DNA of 23,815 nucleotides, from NCBI GenBank assembly GCA_031548675.1, contig JAVBQU010000213.1, positions 1-23,815 of the forward strand, in the 5' to 3' direction. Both the position numbers and the translations under genes were made by a program. This document shows positions 6,273 through 14,371 of the stretch, piece by piece. The notes beneath the pieces are model-generated. The model was not told the DNA's origin. It made no database searches and saw only the letters and a list, made by a program, of their open reading frames with translations. This stretch comes from JAVBQU01 sp031548675 (GTDB lineage Bacteria; Bacteroidota; Bacteroidia; Bacteroidales; P3). Every line of letters begins with the position of its first letter. The stretch's first letter is position 1.

Positions 6273-7331
6273 TTACTGGATAATAAGTTTTTGCATGAAA
6301 ATATTTGTGGGCATTTTTATATACATTGTATATATCCCTTTTTCTAAATGTGATATAGGAATACTATAGTATGATTTGCTCGCCGGAAATTCTTTTTGCA
6401 TTACTTTTTGACCCTGCATATTGAAAAGGTAGAGGATGGCATTTTCTGTAATCCCTTCCATTTTTATATTAACAGCTTGAGTTGTAGGATTGGGAAAAAC
6501 TGTAATAAAAACTTTACTCGCAGTATTTATACTTTCAATGGAGTTTGAACGAGATACCCTGATTAAATAATCCTTACTACTGCTGTCTTGTGCGATAACT
6601 GTTATGATAAAAATGTTTTCGCCAATTTGCAAATCCTTTTCTCCCGTTCCTATAACGCTGGCATTTGTATCGTGAGCTTGTGCTGTAATGTTTAAAGTTG
6701 TAACCTCATTAGAAAGATTAACTATATAGTCGGTTACAGACGAATCAAAAGCAGGATTAAGTGTTCCGGTGCTTAAAGCTAGACTTTTTAAATACGCATC
6801 ATTACTTTTCTTAAATGTTGTATAAGTGCGTAATTTAAAACCTAGAGCATAAGGCAATGTATCTGTCTTTGATTCTGATATATTAACAGTATCAGAGGTC
6901 AATGGTCGTAAAGTTCTACCTAGCCAATTATTATTATGAGATGTTTGTTCACATCGTACAATATATTTTCCTTTGGGAAGCATGTTGTTAAGCGTATCTT
7001 TTCCGTTCCACAATGCTGTAATTGTAGTATCATGGCAAAGTATGGTAGCGCCGGTACATGCGTCTAAGGTATTATAAGCAGGATTTTTTGCAGTAAATTC
7101 AACCAAATTCTTACGATGATTGATATTTTTTGAATAAAGCGCTAATGTTTTTACAAAATTACCTTGTAAATCTTCAATCCAAATTGCAACCAGCATTTTG
7201 TTTCTAAATTGAATTGTGTCAGTAGCTTCTTTTTCGGTTTGTACAGTTACAGTCAGGGGATGTTGAGCATATATGACATTAAAAACCCCCATGAAGCAAA
7301 GTAAAAATGCAGAGAATAAAATGTTCTTCAT
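6273..7331 (-). CDS. T9SS-secreted protein: DUF2271, cadherin-like sandwich and sorting domain
   Basis: A 352-residue exported protein. Residues 1-22 form a signal peptide ending VIYAQ. Residues about 26-165 resemble DUF2271, with AIWIEDLQGNFVKTLAL (49-65), DACTGAT (90-96), a WNGKDTLNN turn and GKYIVRCEQT. Residues about 180-261 match the cadherin-like beta-sandwich repeat (LKSLALSTGTLNPAF, then DYIVNLS, GENIFIITVIAQD, YLIRVSR). Residues about 277-352 are a type A T9SS sorting domain, with VFPNPTTQAVNIKM (278-291), MQGQKV and the terminal FMQKLIIQ. It should cross the inner membrane by Sec and the outer membrane by type IX secretion, then be anchored or released. The role is unknown; DUF2271 is itself uncharacterised. 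It carries its own promoter. Confidence 0.82.
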   Translation of the reverse strand: MKNILFSAFLLCFMGVFNVIYAQHPLTVTVQTEKEATDTIQFRNKMLVAIWIEDLQGNFVKTLALYSKNINHRKNLVEFTAKNPAYNTLDACTGATILCHDTTITALWNGKDTLNNMLPKGKYIVRCEQTSHNNNWLGRTLRPLTSDTVNISESKTDTLPYALGFKLRTYTTFKKSNDAYLKSLALSTGTLNPAFDSSVTDYIVNLSNEVTTLNITAQAHDTNASVIGTGEKDLQIGENIFIITVIAQDSSSKDYLIRVSRSNSIESINTASKVFITVFPNPTTQAVNIKMEGITENAILYLFNMQGQKVMQKEFPASKSYYSIPISHLEKGIYTMYIKMPTNIFMQKLIIQ

Positions 7332-7398
7332 AATAAGTGTAGTTTGTTGAATATTTAAGAGTTATATGATTGAAATTTGATTCTACTGTAATAGGGTG

Positions 7399-7406
7399 CA
7401 AAGGTA
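7399..7406 (-). promoter_or_regulatory. -7 promoter element of the T9SS protein gene
   Basis: TACCTTTG on the minus strand fits TAnnTTTG and lies 67 bases before the start codon, leaving a leader of about 60 bases. A TTTC about 18 bases upstream is a weak -33 candidate. Confidence 0.65.
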
Positions 7407-7547
7407 AAAAATATTTTTCTGAAATTTTATTGTAGTTGTTTTTTAGATTTAATAATTAAAACAGTATTCTAGCTTGTCATGATAAATTCGTATTAACACT
7501 GAGAGCACAACAATTGAAAAAACTCAAAAAGAGGACAATAAAATCCC

Positions 7548-7579
7548 TTTGCTGTCCCGAATATTTTCCCGTATCTTTG
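7548..7579 (+). promoter_or_regulatory. secA promoter
   Basis: TTTG (7548-7551), 20 bases, then TATCTTTG (7572-7579) is a full match to the Bacteroidota primary sigma factor consensus. The start of transcription should fall near 7584-7586, downstream of the ATG at 7581. Confidence 0.85.
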
Positions 7580-7634
7580 CATGATTGCAAAAATTGCAAT
7601 AAAACTTTATTATAGCACTGTAAAACAACGTAAT

Positions 7635-10600
7635 ATGTCTAATTTTTTAAGTAAGTTATTTGGAAATAAATCTCAACGCGATTTGAAAGAAATTATGCCC
7701 TTTGTGCATAAAATCAGAGAAGCCTACGAATATATTGAGAAATTAACGAATGATGAATTAAGAGCAAAAACTCAAGAATTTAGAGCGAAAATCCAAGCTT
7801 ATATTGCAGACGAAGAAACTCAAATTACAAAATTAAAAGACGAAGCCGAAAATAATGTAGAATTAAGCATCCAAGAAAAAGAAAATATTTTTGGAGAAAT
7901 AGATAAACTTGAAAAAGTTGTTTACGAAAAAACGCAAGAACAATTAGCAGAAATCCTTCCTGAAGCCTTTGCAGTAATGAAAGAAACTGCCAAACGCTTT
8001 TCTGAAAATGAAAAAGTAGAAGTTACAGCTACCGAATTTGATAAGGAATTAGCCACTTTCCGAGAAAGCATTAATATTATTGGAGACAAAGCCTATTACA
8101 ATAACTCATGGATTGCCGGCGGCAATATGATTAAATGGGATATGGTACACTACGACGTGCAGTTAATCGGCGGGGTGGTGTTGCACCAAGGGAAAATTGC
8201 GGAAATGGGAACAGGAGAAGGAAAAACTTTGGTAGCTACCTTACCTGTTTATTTAAATGCCATTCCGGGAAAAGGAGTACATGTGGTTACAGTAAACGAT
8301 TACCTGTCAAAACGTGACTCCGAGTGGATGGGTATGCTTTTCGAATTTCATGGCTTACGCGTAGATTGTATCGACAAGCACGAACCCAATTCTTTCGAAA
8401 GAAGAAATGCGTATTTGGCAGATATTACCTATGGAACCAACAACGAATTTGGTTTCGATTATCTGCGTGATAACATGGCTCACGATTTAGACGGCTTGGT
8501 ACAACGAAAACATAATTATGCTATTGTGGATGAGGTTGACTCCGTTTTGATTGATGATGCCCGTACACCTTTGATTATTTCAGGACCTACACCTAAAGGC
8601 GATAATCAGGAATTTGACGCGTTAAAACCTGCCATTCAGAAGATTTATAATGCACAACGGAATTTAGTAACCCAGTTTTTGGGAGATATCAAAAATTATC
8701 AAAGAGATAATTCAGAAGAAAATCAAAAGAAAATAGGCGAACTTCTTTTACGCTCGCATCGCGGATTGCCCAAAAACAAAGCTCTTATCAAATTGCTGAG
8801 TGAATCGGGTATGAAATCCCTGCTCCTAAAAACAGAAGCATTTTACATGCAGGAGCAAAACAAAAACATGCATATTATTGATGACGAATTATATTTTGTT
8901 ATCGATGAACGCCATAATGCCATTGAATTAACAGACAAAGGTATTGATTACATCTCTACCGATGCCGAAGATGCTAAATATTATATACTTTCCGATATAG
9001 GCAGTGAACTGGCAGAACTCGAAAAAGAAAATCTGGATCCAAAAGAAAAAATTGAACGTAAAGAAGAGATTGTACGGAATTATGCCATACAATCTGATCG
9101 CGTGCATACCATCAACCAATTATTGAAAGCCTATGCCCTGTTCGAAAAAGATGTAGAATATGTAATTATCGAAGGACAGGTAAAAATTGTAGACGAGCAG
9201 ACAGGTCGTATTATGGAAGGTCGCCGTTACTCCGATGGCTTGCACCAAGCTATTGAAGCTAAGGAAAGCGTAAAAGTAGAGGCAGCTACCCAAACCTATG
9301 CTACCATTACCTTACAAAACTATTTCCGTATGTACAGCAAACTTGCCGGTATGACAGGTACTGCCGAAACAGAAGCCGGAGAGTTTTGGAAAATTTATAA
9401 GTTGGATGTGGTGGTTATTCCTACCAACAGACCTATTGCCCGTATCGATTCCGAAGATTTGGTTTACAGAACCAAACGAGAAAAATATGCAGCTATTATA
9501 GAAGAAATTGTACGATTGGTAAACGAAGGACGTCCAGTATTGGTAGGTACTACTTCGGTAGAAATTTCCGAATTACTCAGCAAGATGTTGAAAATGCGGA
9601 ATATCAAACATAATGTTTTGAATGCCAAATTGCATAAAAAAGAAGCCGATATTGTTGCCGAAGCCGGTATTAGCGGAACCGTAACCATTGCTACCAACAT
9701 GGCAGGTCGGGGTACCGACATCAAATTAGGAGCAGGGGTAAAAGAATTGGGAGGGTTAGCCATTATCGGTACCGAACGCCACGATTCCCGCCGTGTTGAC
9801 CGCCAGTTGCGTGGACGTGCCGGTCGTCAGGGAGACCCCGGTTCATCACAATTCTTTGTATCACTAGAAGATAATCTGATGCGTCTTTTCGGTTCAGAAC
9901 GTATTTCGAAAGTTATGGATAGATTTGGAGCAGTAGAAGGCGAAGTAATCCAGCATTCCATGATTACCAAATCTATCGAACGAGCCCAGCGCAAAGTAGA
10001 AGAAAATAATTTTGGTATGCGTAAACGTTTGCTCGAATATGACGATGTCATGAACGCACAACGAGAAGTGATTTACAAAAAGCGTAGAAATGCTTTGTAT
10101 GGAGACCGTTTATCCATAGATGTTGCCAACATGATGATGGATGCTTGCGACCATGTGGCTCATGAAACTAAAGATGACTATGAAGCATTCAACGAGAAAA
10201 TGCTGATTACGTTTGGAATGGAAGCACCCTTATCTCAAAAAGAATTTGAAGACGGACGTCCCAGTGAAATCTCAGAACAAATATATGAGGCAGTTTACGA
10301 AGCATATAAAAATCGTTCCGAAGCCACAGCAGCACAAGCCTATCCGGTAATCAAAGGCGTTTACGAAAACGAAGGCAGCCGCTACGAAAATATTGCCATT
10401 CCTATTACCGATGGTAAAAAAACCTTACAATTAGTTGTCCCTTTGAAAAAAGCATACGAAAGTCAAGGAAAAGAAGTAGGCGTTTCTATGGAAAAAGGGC
10501 TTACTTTAGCCGTTATCGATAATGCTTGGAAAGAACATTTACGTGAAATGGACGAATTAAGACAATCCGTTCAAAATGCTACCTACGAGCAAAAAGACCC

Positions 10601-10913
10601 TCTGTTGATTTATAAATTTGAGTCGTTCAATTTATTTAAAACAATGGTGGTAGAAATTAACGAAGAAATTTGCTCGTTCCTGAATATGGCAAGATTACCT
10701 ATAAACGATACTTCCAATGTAAGAGAAGCACAAAGACCACGCGAAGACAACAGCCGTTTGCGTGCCGGACGTGATGAAGTATTTGCTAACCAAACCAGCG
10801 AAGAATCTAAACCCGAACCTGTAAGAGTAGAAAAGAAAATTGGGCGTAACGATCCCTGCCCTTGCGGAAGCGGAAAGAAATATAAGCAATGCCACGGCAA
10901 AGACTTGGAATAG
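7635..10913 (+). CDS. secA: Preprotein translocase ATPase SecA
   Basis: SecA pushes unfolded preproteins through SecYEG using ATP. The 1,092-residue product shows helicase motifs in order: Walker A MGTGEGKT (191-198), DEVD (299-302) followed by DDARTPLIISG, then NMAGRGTDIKLGAG and RQLRGRAGRQGDPG in the second nucleotide-binding fold, and the C-terminal zinc motif DPCPCGSGKKYKQCHG (Cys-X-Cys-X8-Cys-His). It is about 190 residues longer than the E. coli protein; extra sequence lies near residues 340-450 after the DEVD region, as is common in Bacteroidota. The start is set at 7635 (MSNFLSKLFG). The in-frame ATG at 7581 would add 18 residues, but it lies before the expected transcription start. 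Confidence 0.97.
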   Translation: MSNFLSKLFGNKSQRDLKEIMPFVHKIREAYEYIEKLTNDELRAKTQEFRAKIQAYIADEETQITKLKDEAENNVELSIQEKENIFGEIDKLEKVVYEKTQEQLAEILPEAFAVMKETAKRFSENEKVEVTATEFDKELATFRESINIIGDKAYYNNSWIAGGNMIKWDMVHYDVQLIGGVVLHQGKIAEMGTGEGKTLVATLPVYLNAIPGKGVHVVTVNDYLSKRDSEWMGMLFEFHGLRVDCIDKHEPNSFERRNAYLADITYGTNNEFGFDYLRDNMAHDLDGLVQRKHNYAIVDEVDSVLIDDARTPLIISGPTPKGDNQEFDALKPAIQKIYNAQRNLVTQFLGDIKNYQRDNSEENQKKIGELLLRSHRGLPKNKALIKLLSESGMKSLLLKTEAFYMQEQNKNMHIIDDELYFVIDERHNAIELTDKGIDYISTDAEDAKYYILSDIGSELAELEKENLDPKEKIERKEEIVRNYAIQSDRVHTINQLLKAYALFEKDVEYVIIEGQVKIVDEQTGRIMEGRRYSDGLHQAIEAKESVKVEAATQTYATITLQNYFRMYSKLAGMTGTAETEAGEFWKIYKLDVVVIPTNRPIARIDSEDLVYRTKREKYAAIIEEIVRLVNEGRPVLVGTTSVEISELLSKMLKMRNIKHNVLNAKLHKKEADIVAEAGISGTVTIATNMAGRGTDIKLGAGVKELGGLAIIGTERHDSRRVDRQLRGRAGRQGDPGSSQFFVSLEDNLMRLFGSERISKVMDRFGAVEGEVIQHSMITKSIERAQRKVEENNFGMRKRLLEYDDVMNAQREVIYKKRRNALYGDRLSIDVANMMMDACDHVAHETKDDYEAFNEKMLITFGMEAPLSQKEFEDGRPSEISEQIYEAVYEAYKNRSEATAAQAYPVIKGVYENEGSRYENIAIPITDGKKTLQLVVPLKKAYESQGKEVGVSMEKGLTLAVIDNAWKEHLREMDELRQSVQNATYEQKDPLLIYKFESFNLFKTMVVEINEEICSFLNMARLPINDTSNVREAQRPREDNSRLRAGRDEVFANQTSEESKPEPVRVEKKIGRNDPCPCGSGKKYKQCHGKDLE

Positions 10914-10915
10914 AA

Positions 10916-10944
10916 CAATGAACGATGAGGTATGAACTATGAAT
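10916..10944. repeat. Dispersed copy of the intergenic 14-bp repeat family, inverted
   Basis: Just after the secA stop, the sequence ending TATGAACTATGAAT (10931-10944) is the exact reverse complement of a 14-mer in the tandem repeat at 3867-3913, and the preceding AATGAACGATGAGG resembles the far end of that array. Both lie against the 3' end of a gene. Confidence 0.65.
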
Positions 10945-11029
10945 GCAAAAACCTCTGTGTAATGAAAAAATCCATGGTTTCTAAAGAAATAAACTAAAAC
11001 ATAAATATATAACTAAAACCATAAAAATC

Positions 11030-12228
11030 ATGCCAAAAATATCACAAAGGCAGAAGCATTTCCGGTTTCACCCATTCGTAAATTGGGAACTTTTGCTACA
11101 GCAGCCAAAAAAAGAGGTATCAAAATATACCATTTAAACATCGGACAACCCGACATTAAAGCTCCCGAAGCAGCTATTGATGCCGTACGTCATTATCACG
11201 AAAAATTGATTGAATATGCACCATCTCCCGGTATTCAATCCTATCGCGAAAAATTAGCAGAGTACTACAAAACCAAAAATATTATGGTAGAAGCCGATGA
11301 TATTATCATCACTACCGGAGGTTCAGAAGCTTTGAGTTTCGCTTTCTTAACATGTTTTGATAAAGATGATGAATTACTTATCCCCGAACCATTTTATGCA
11401 AACTATAAAGCGTTTGCTACCGTAGCTGATGTAAAATTCAAAACTGTTCCTTCCTATGTAGAAGATGGTTTTGCATTGCCCCCTATCGAAGAATTTGAAA
11501 AAATAATTACTCCCCGTACTAAAGCTATTGTGGTTTGTAACCCTAACAATCCGACCGGATATTTATATACCAGAGCCGAATTGGAAAAAGTAGCCGAATT
11601 GTGTAAAAAACATGATATTTTCTTGATAGCCGATGAAGTATATCGCGAATTTGTTTACGACGGACAAGAACATTACTCCGTAATGAATCTGAAAGGAGTA
11701 GAACAAAATGTGATTTTGTTAGATTCCGTTTCAAAACGCTACTCTGCTTGCGGTGTACGTATCGGAGCATTCATCAGTAAAAACAAAGAAGTGATGGCTT
11801 CCGCTATGAAACAAGCACAAGGACGTTTAAGTTCGCCTACTTTCGGACAAGTTTTCAGCGAAGCCGCTATCAATACTCCTCAATCTTATTTCGACGAAGT
11901 AGTAGACGAATACGTTGCCCGCAGAAATTTGGTTGTAAGTAGATTAAATAAAATGAAAGGTTGTTTCTGTCCTAACCCGATGGGAGCATTCTACACAGTA
12001 GCCCGTTTGCCGATTGATGATTCAGATATATTCTGCCAATGGCTGCTAGAAGAATTTCAATACAATGGCGAAACCGTTATGTTTGCTCCGGCAACAGGTT
12101 TTTACGATACTCCCGGCAGAGGAAAAGACGAAGTACGTATAAGTTATTGCTTGTGTGTAGAAGACTTAGCCAAAGCTATGGATATTTTAGAAAAAGCTTT
12201 GGAAGTATATCCGGGCAGAAAAAAATAA
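11030..12228 (+). CDS. Class I PLP aminotransferase with a frame break near its 5' end
   Basis: A fold-type I aminotransferase of the aspartate/aromatic group (exact substrate unclear). Visible motifs are HLNIGQPD, TTGGSEAL, NPNNPTG and SVSKRYSACGVRIG, whose lysine should bind PLP (about Lys236 of the restored protein). The main frame has no ATG until well inside; its first usable codon is TTG at 11083, which would cut off the conserved stretch AEAFPVSPIRK just upstream. That stretch is encoded at 11050-11082, while MPKISQ is encoded from ATG 11030 in another frame. Adding one A to the CAAAGG run at 11045-11050 joins them into MPKISQKAEAFPVSPIRKLG, giving 399 residues, the normal size. So a one-base deletion is likely, either real or a sequencing error. 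No promoter is evident after secA. Confidence 0.85.
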
Positions 12229-12281
12229 TCAATCAAAGCAATAGTAATTTTTATTTTACTAGAAATTAAACCAATAAATAT

Positions 12282-13034
12282 ATGAGAATGATAAAAAAAA
12301 TCTTTTTGTTTGCTGCATTAGTACTATGTATGAATTCGTTTTCGGCAAAAGCACAAAATGCCTATTCCGGCGGCTTATTACAAAATTGGGCAGCAGGAAT
12401 AAGTGCCGGAACTTATGGTTTTGGTATCTATGGAGCAACATCCGTGTTGCCTAGTTTAAGAGTGAGAGTAGGCTATGACTATATGGCTTATAAATATAAA
12501 GAAGCTATTTCATTTGATGCAGACGCTACAGATGCTAATGGCAATAATGTAGGAAGAACCTTAAATGGTAATTTTAATAATGCAGAACTTAAATTTCCTA
12601 ATGGAAAAATTTTGGCAGATTATTACCCTGCAAAAGATGGTATTTTTTCCATAACAGTAGGTCTTTATTTTGGGAAAAATACAGTAGTAGCCGAAGGGCA
12701 GATTGAAAATTACAATGGAACAGACTATTTTAAGATGCAGGATTTTCTTATAAAACCCAATTCAGATGGAAGCTTAGATGCAAAAGTTGTTTTAGGAAAT
12801 TCCGTAAAGCCTTATTTTGGTATCGGCTTAGGCAGAACAATTCCTAAAAACAGGGTTGGATTCCGCTTCGATTTAGGTATTATCTATCAAGGCGATTATG
12901 TCTTTTCAAGCCCAAATTCTACTATACCTACGCAGAGTGTAGACAATATGGCAAGTGATATTAATATTCCTACATGGCTTTTGAAAAGCTGGCCCATACT
13001 TAATTTTTCACTATCATACCGGATTACAAAGTAA
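12282..13034 (+). CDS. Predicted outer-membrane beta-barrel protein
   Basis: A 250-residue protein with a signal peptide (cleavage probably after FSAKA, about residue 24) followed by alternating strands with frequent glycine and aromatic residues, such as VRVGYDYMAY and KPYFGIGLGR. The C-terminal part (PILNFSLSYRITK) looks like a last barrel strand. I do not recognise a named family; related hypothetical proteins are common in Bacteroidota. It follows the aminotransferase by 53 bases with no clear promoter, so it may be cotranscribed with it. A stem-loop at 13054-13087 probably ends the transcript. An ATG two codons later (12288) is an equally possible start. Confidence 0.65.
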   Translation: MRMIKKIFLFAALVLCMNSFSAKAQNAYSGGLLQNWAAGISAGTYGFGIYGATSVLPSLRVRVGYDYMAYKYKEAISFDADATDANGNNVGRTLNGNFNNAELKFPNGKILADYYPAKDGIFSITVGLYFGKNTVVAEGQIENYNGTDYFKMQDFLIKPNSDGSLDAKVVLGNSVKPYFGIGLGRTIPKNRVGFRFDLGIIYQGDYVFSSPNSTIPTQSVDNMASDINIPTWLLKSWPILNFSLSYRITK

Positions 13035-13053
13035 TTCATATTTTTTTGATAAT

Positions 13054-13087
13054 AAATAGCTGAAATATGAATGTATTTCGGCTATTT
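13054..13087 (+). terminator. Stem-loop after the beta-barrel gene
   Basis: A 14-bp stem (13054-13067 with 13074-13087, one G-U pair) and a 6-base loop lie 20 bases past the stop at 13034. The descending arm ends in ATTT and is followed by TGCTATTATTTTG, a weak U-rich tail. It is likely a terminator and also lies just upstream of the next promoter. Confidence 0.6.
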
Positions 13088-13100
13088 TGCTATTATTTTG

Positions 13101-13108
13101 TACCTTTG
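13101..13108 (+). promoter_or_regulatory. -7 promoter element of the second barrel gene
   Basis: TACCTTTG fits TAnnTTTG. A TTTC at 13076-13079, 21 bases upstream, is a possible -33 element. The leader would be about 85 bases and contains a perfect hairpin. Confidence 0.65.
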
Positions 13109-13139
13109 CTACATTAACAAATTGCTATTAAAATAAATC

Positions 13140-13173
13140 ATGAAATGTCCATGATATATCACCGACATTTCAT
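13140..13173 (+). promoter_or_regulatory. Hairpin in the leader of the second barrel gene
   Basis: ATGAAATGTC (13140-13149) and its exact complement GACATTTCAT (13164-13173) form a 10-bp stem with a 14-base loop, 25 bases before the start codon. It lies inside the expected 5' leader, so it could affect stability or translation. No known regulatory RNA family is recognised. Confidence 0.5.
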
Positions 13174-13198
13174 CTGACCCAAATTCAAAAATAAACAG

Positions 13199-13849
13199 AT
13201 GAAAAAATGGATTCTTTTGTATTTTCTTATTATATCAACTTGTGGATTTGCTCAAGTTAAAGTCGGCTTTCAGGCAGGAGGAAATCTTTCATTAGCTAAA
13301 TCCAGCGGAGAATATAAAATTAAAGATTTTCAGCCTTATATTGGATATGATTTGGCTTTTACACCCGATATAAAATTGAATAAAAATCTGCATTTACAAT
13401 TCTCAGTAGCTTATTCAGCCATAGGCTATGGAGGGAAAACCCCTGAAATAGTAACAGATACCACTACTTTCTCAGAGCAATTTAAATACAAATTGTCTTA
13501 CATAGGAATTCCTGTCAATTTGGTTGCAAAATTTGATATAGGTGCGGACAGCCGCTTTTTACTATTAGGCGGATTATATGCTAACTTTTTGGTTAGAGCC
13601 AGTGAAAAAAGAACCTATGATTTCTTTTATATCCGTAGCCAAATTCAGAATAAAGGTACAGATGATCCGAAAGATGTTACCGATAAATATAATAAATGGA
13701 ATTCAGGATTATGTGTCGGATTAGGCTTTGAAGTGAACCAATTTCAGATAATTGCATCGTACAATTATAGTTTTTCAGAAGTTTATCAATATAGTGATAC
13801 TAAAATTAACTTGTCTACTATTCATCTTACTTTAGGTTTCTTTTTTTGA
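13199..13849 (+). CDS. Outer-membrane beta-barrel protein (OMP_b-brl type)
   Basis: A 216-residue protein with a signal peptide ending CGFAQ (about residue 19) and a compact beta-barrel pattern of the porin-like family common in Bacteroidota (PF13568-like): VKVGFQAGGNLSLA as first strand, KLSYIGIPVNLVAKF and FLLLGGLYANFLV in the middle, and a final strand HLTLGFFF ending on an aromatic residue, as needed for BAM insertion. Its role is unknown; such barrels usually have no assigned substrate. It has its own promoter and is followed after 13 bases by the DUF1294 gene, so the two are probably cotranscribed. Confidence 0.8.
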   Translation: MKKWILLYFLIISTCGFAQVKVGFQAGGNLSLAKSSGEYKIKDFQPYIGYDLAFTPDIKLNKNLHLQFSVAYSAIGYGGKTPEIVTDTTTFSEQFKYKLSYIGIPVNLVAKFDIGADSRFLLLGGLYANFLVRASEKRTYDFFYIRSQIQNKGTDDPKDVTDKYNKWNSGLCVGLGFEVNQFQIIASYNYSFSEVYQYSDTKINLSTIHLTLGFFF

Positions 13850-13862
13850 TGAAATAAAATAA

Positions 13863-14156
13863 ATGGGTTTATTAAACATTTTCAATTTTGTCGGCTATTT
13901 TTGGATTTATCTTATCCTGATTAGTTTTATATCAGCTCTGCTTTTTTATACAGATAAACAAAGAGCAGTTAATAATAAGCCTCGGATTTCCGAATCTGCG
14001 CTGCATTTTTTCGAATTAGTCGGAGGTGTTTTTGTAATCCTATTTTTGATGTATGCTATCCGGCATAAAAACCGCAAGTTGAGATATTATATCATAACAT
14101 ATTTAATTTTAACGATGTGGATAATAGGCTTATATTGTTATCTAGCCTATTGCTGA
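13863..14156 (+). CDS. DUF1294 family small membrane protein
   Basis: A 97-residue inner-membrane protein with three predicted helices (about 9-29, 46-66, 75-95). Between the first two it carries the DUF1294 signature: TDKQRA (30-35), RISESALHFFELVGG (41-55) and the RHKNRK motif after helix 2 (67-72). The family is widespread, uncharacterised, and often found alone or fused to a cold-shock domain; no such domain is present here. The short gap after the barrel gene implies a shared transcript. The final residues LAYC end in cysteine with no obvious meaning. Confidence 0.85.
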   Translation: MGLLNIFNFVGYFWIYLILISFISALLFYTDKQRAVNNKPRISESALHFFELVGGVFVILFLMYAIRHKNRKLRYYIITYLILTMWIIGLYCYLAYC

Positions 14157-14172
14157 AAGAATAATCAAGCTA

Positions 14173-14190
14173 AGCTTTTAAAGCTGTTTT
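14173..14190 (+). terminator. Weak terminator after the DUF1294 gene
   Basis: AGCTTTTAAAGCT (14173-14185) can fold as a 5-bp stem with a 3-base loop and is followed by GTTTTTG. It lies 17 bases after the stop codon and may separate this unit from the ribosomal operon. Confidence 0.4.
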
Positions 14191-14276
14191 TGAGCAATTC
14201 CCCTACTTTATACCGCTATAACTCGACCTTATACTATAGATAAATTTTATAATACCAAAATAATGTGTAGATTTTT

Positions 14277-14295
14277 TCCACAGAGATATTGTGGA
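14277..14295. promoter_or_regulatory. Inverted repeat over the -33 element of the ribosomal promoter
   Basis: TCCACA (14277-14282) and TGTGGA (14290-14295) are separated by 7 bases and cover the -33 TTG. Each arm, extended, is one mismatch from the DnaA-box consensus TTATCCACA. It could be an operator, but six-base arms in AT-rich DNA may be chance. Confidence 0.3.
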
Positions 14296-14318
14296 TTAAA
14301 AAAAAAGCTGTAATTTTG
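14289..14318 (+). promoter_or_regulatory. Promoter of the str-S10-spc ribosomal cluster
   Basis: TTG (14289-14291), 19 bases, then TAATTTTG (14311-14318) fits the Bacteroidota consensus. Transcription should start near 14324, leaving a leader of about 48 bases before rpsL. Confidence 0.75.
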
Positions 14319-14371
14319 CAGACCCAATTAAGAAAGTTTTAAAAATACGTTATATAATCAAACTTAGTAAG

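Larger units (their letters stand above)
7332..7634. other. Divergent intergenic region between the T9SS protein gene and secA
   Basis: This 303-base gap holds two back-to-back promoters: a minus-strand one at about 7399-7406 and the plus-strand secA promoter at 7548-7579 followed by a leader of about 50 bases. Between 7407 and 7547 I see only AT-rich sequence, with no gene or repeat. A weak 5-bp inverted repeat (GGACA 7533-7537, TGTCC 7553-7557) brackets the secA -33 element. Confidence 0.7.

Noticed and set aside
10610..10918. Minus-strand open frames opposite the end of secA
   Set aside because: They cover the SecA zinc-binding end, which is plainly coding on the plus strand.
11030..11085. 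Programmed ribosomal frameshift in the aminotransferase
   Set aside because: The site CAAAGG is not a recognised slippery heptamer, no stimulatory structure or internal Shine-Dalgarno is seen, and this enzyme family is not known to use recoding. A deletion or read error is simpler.
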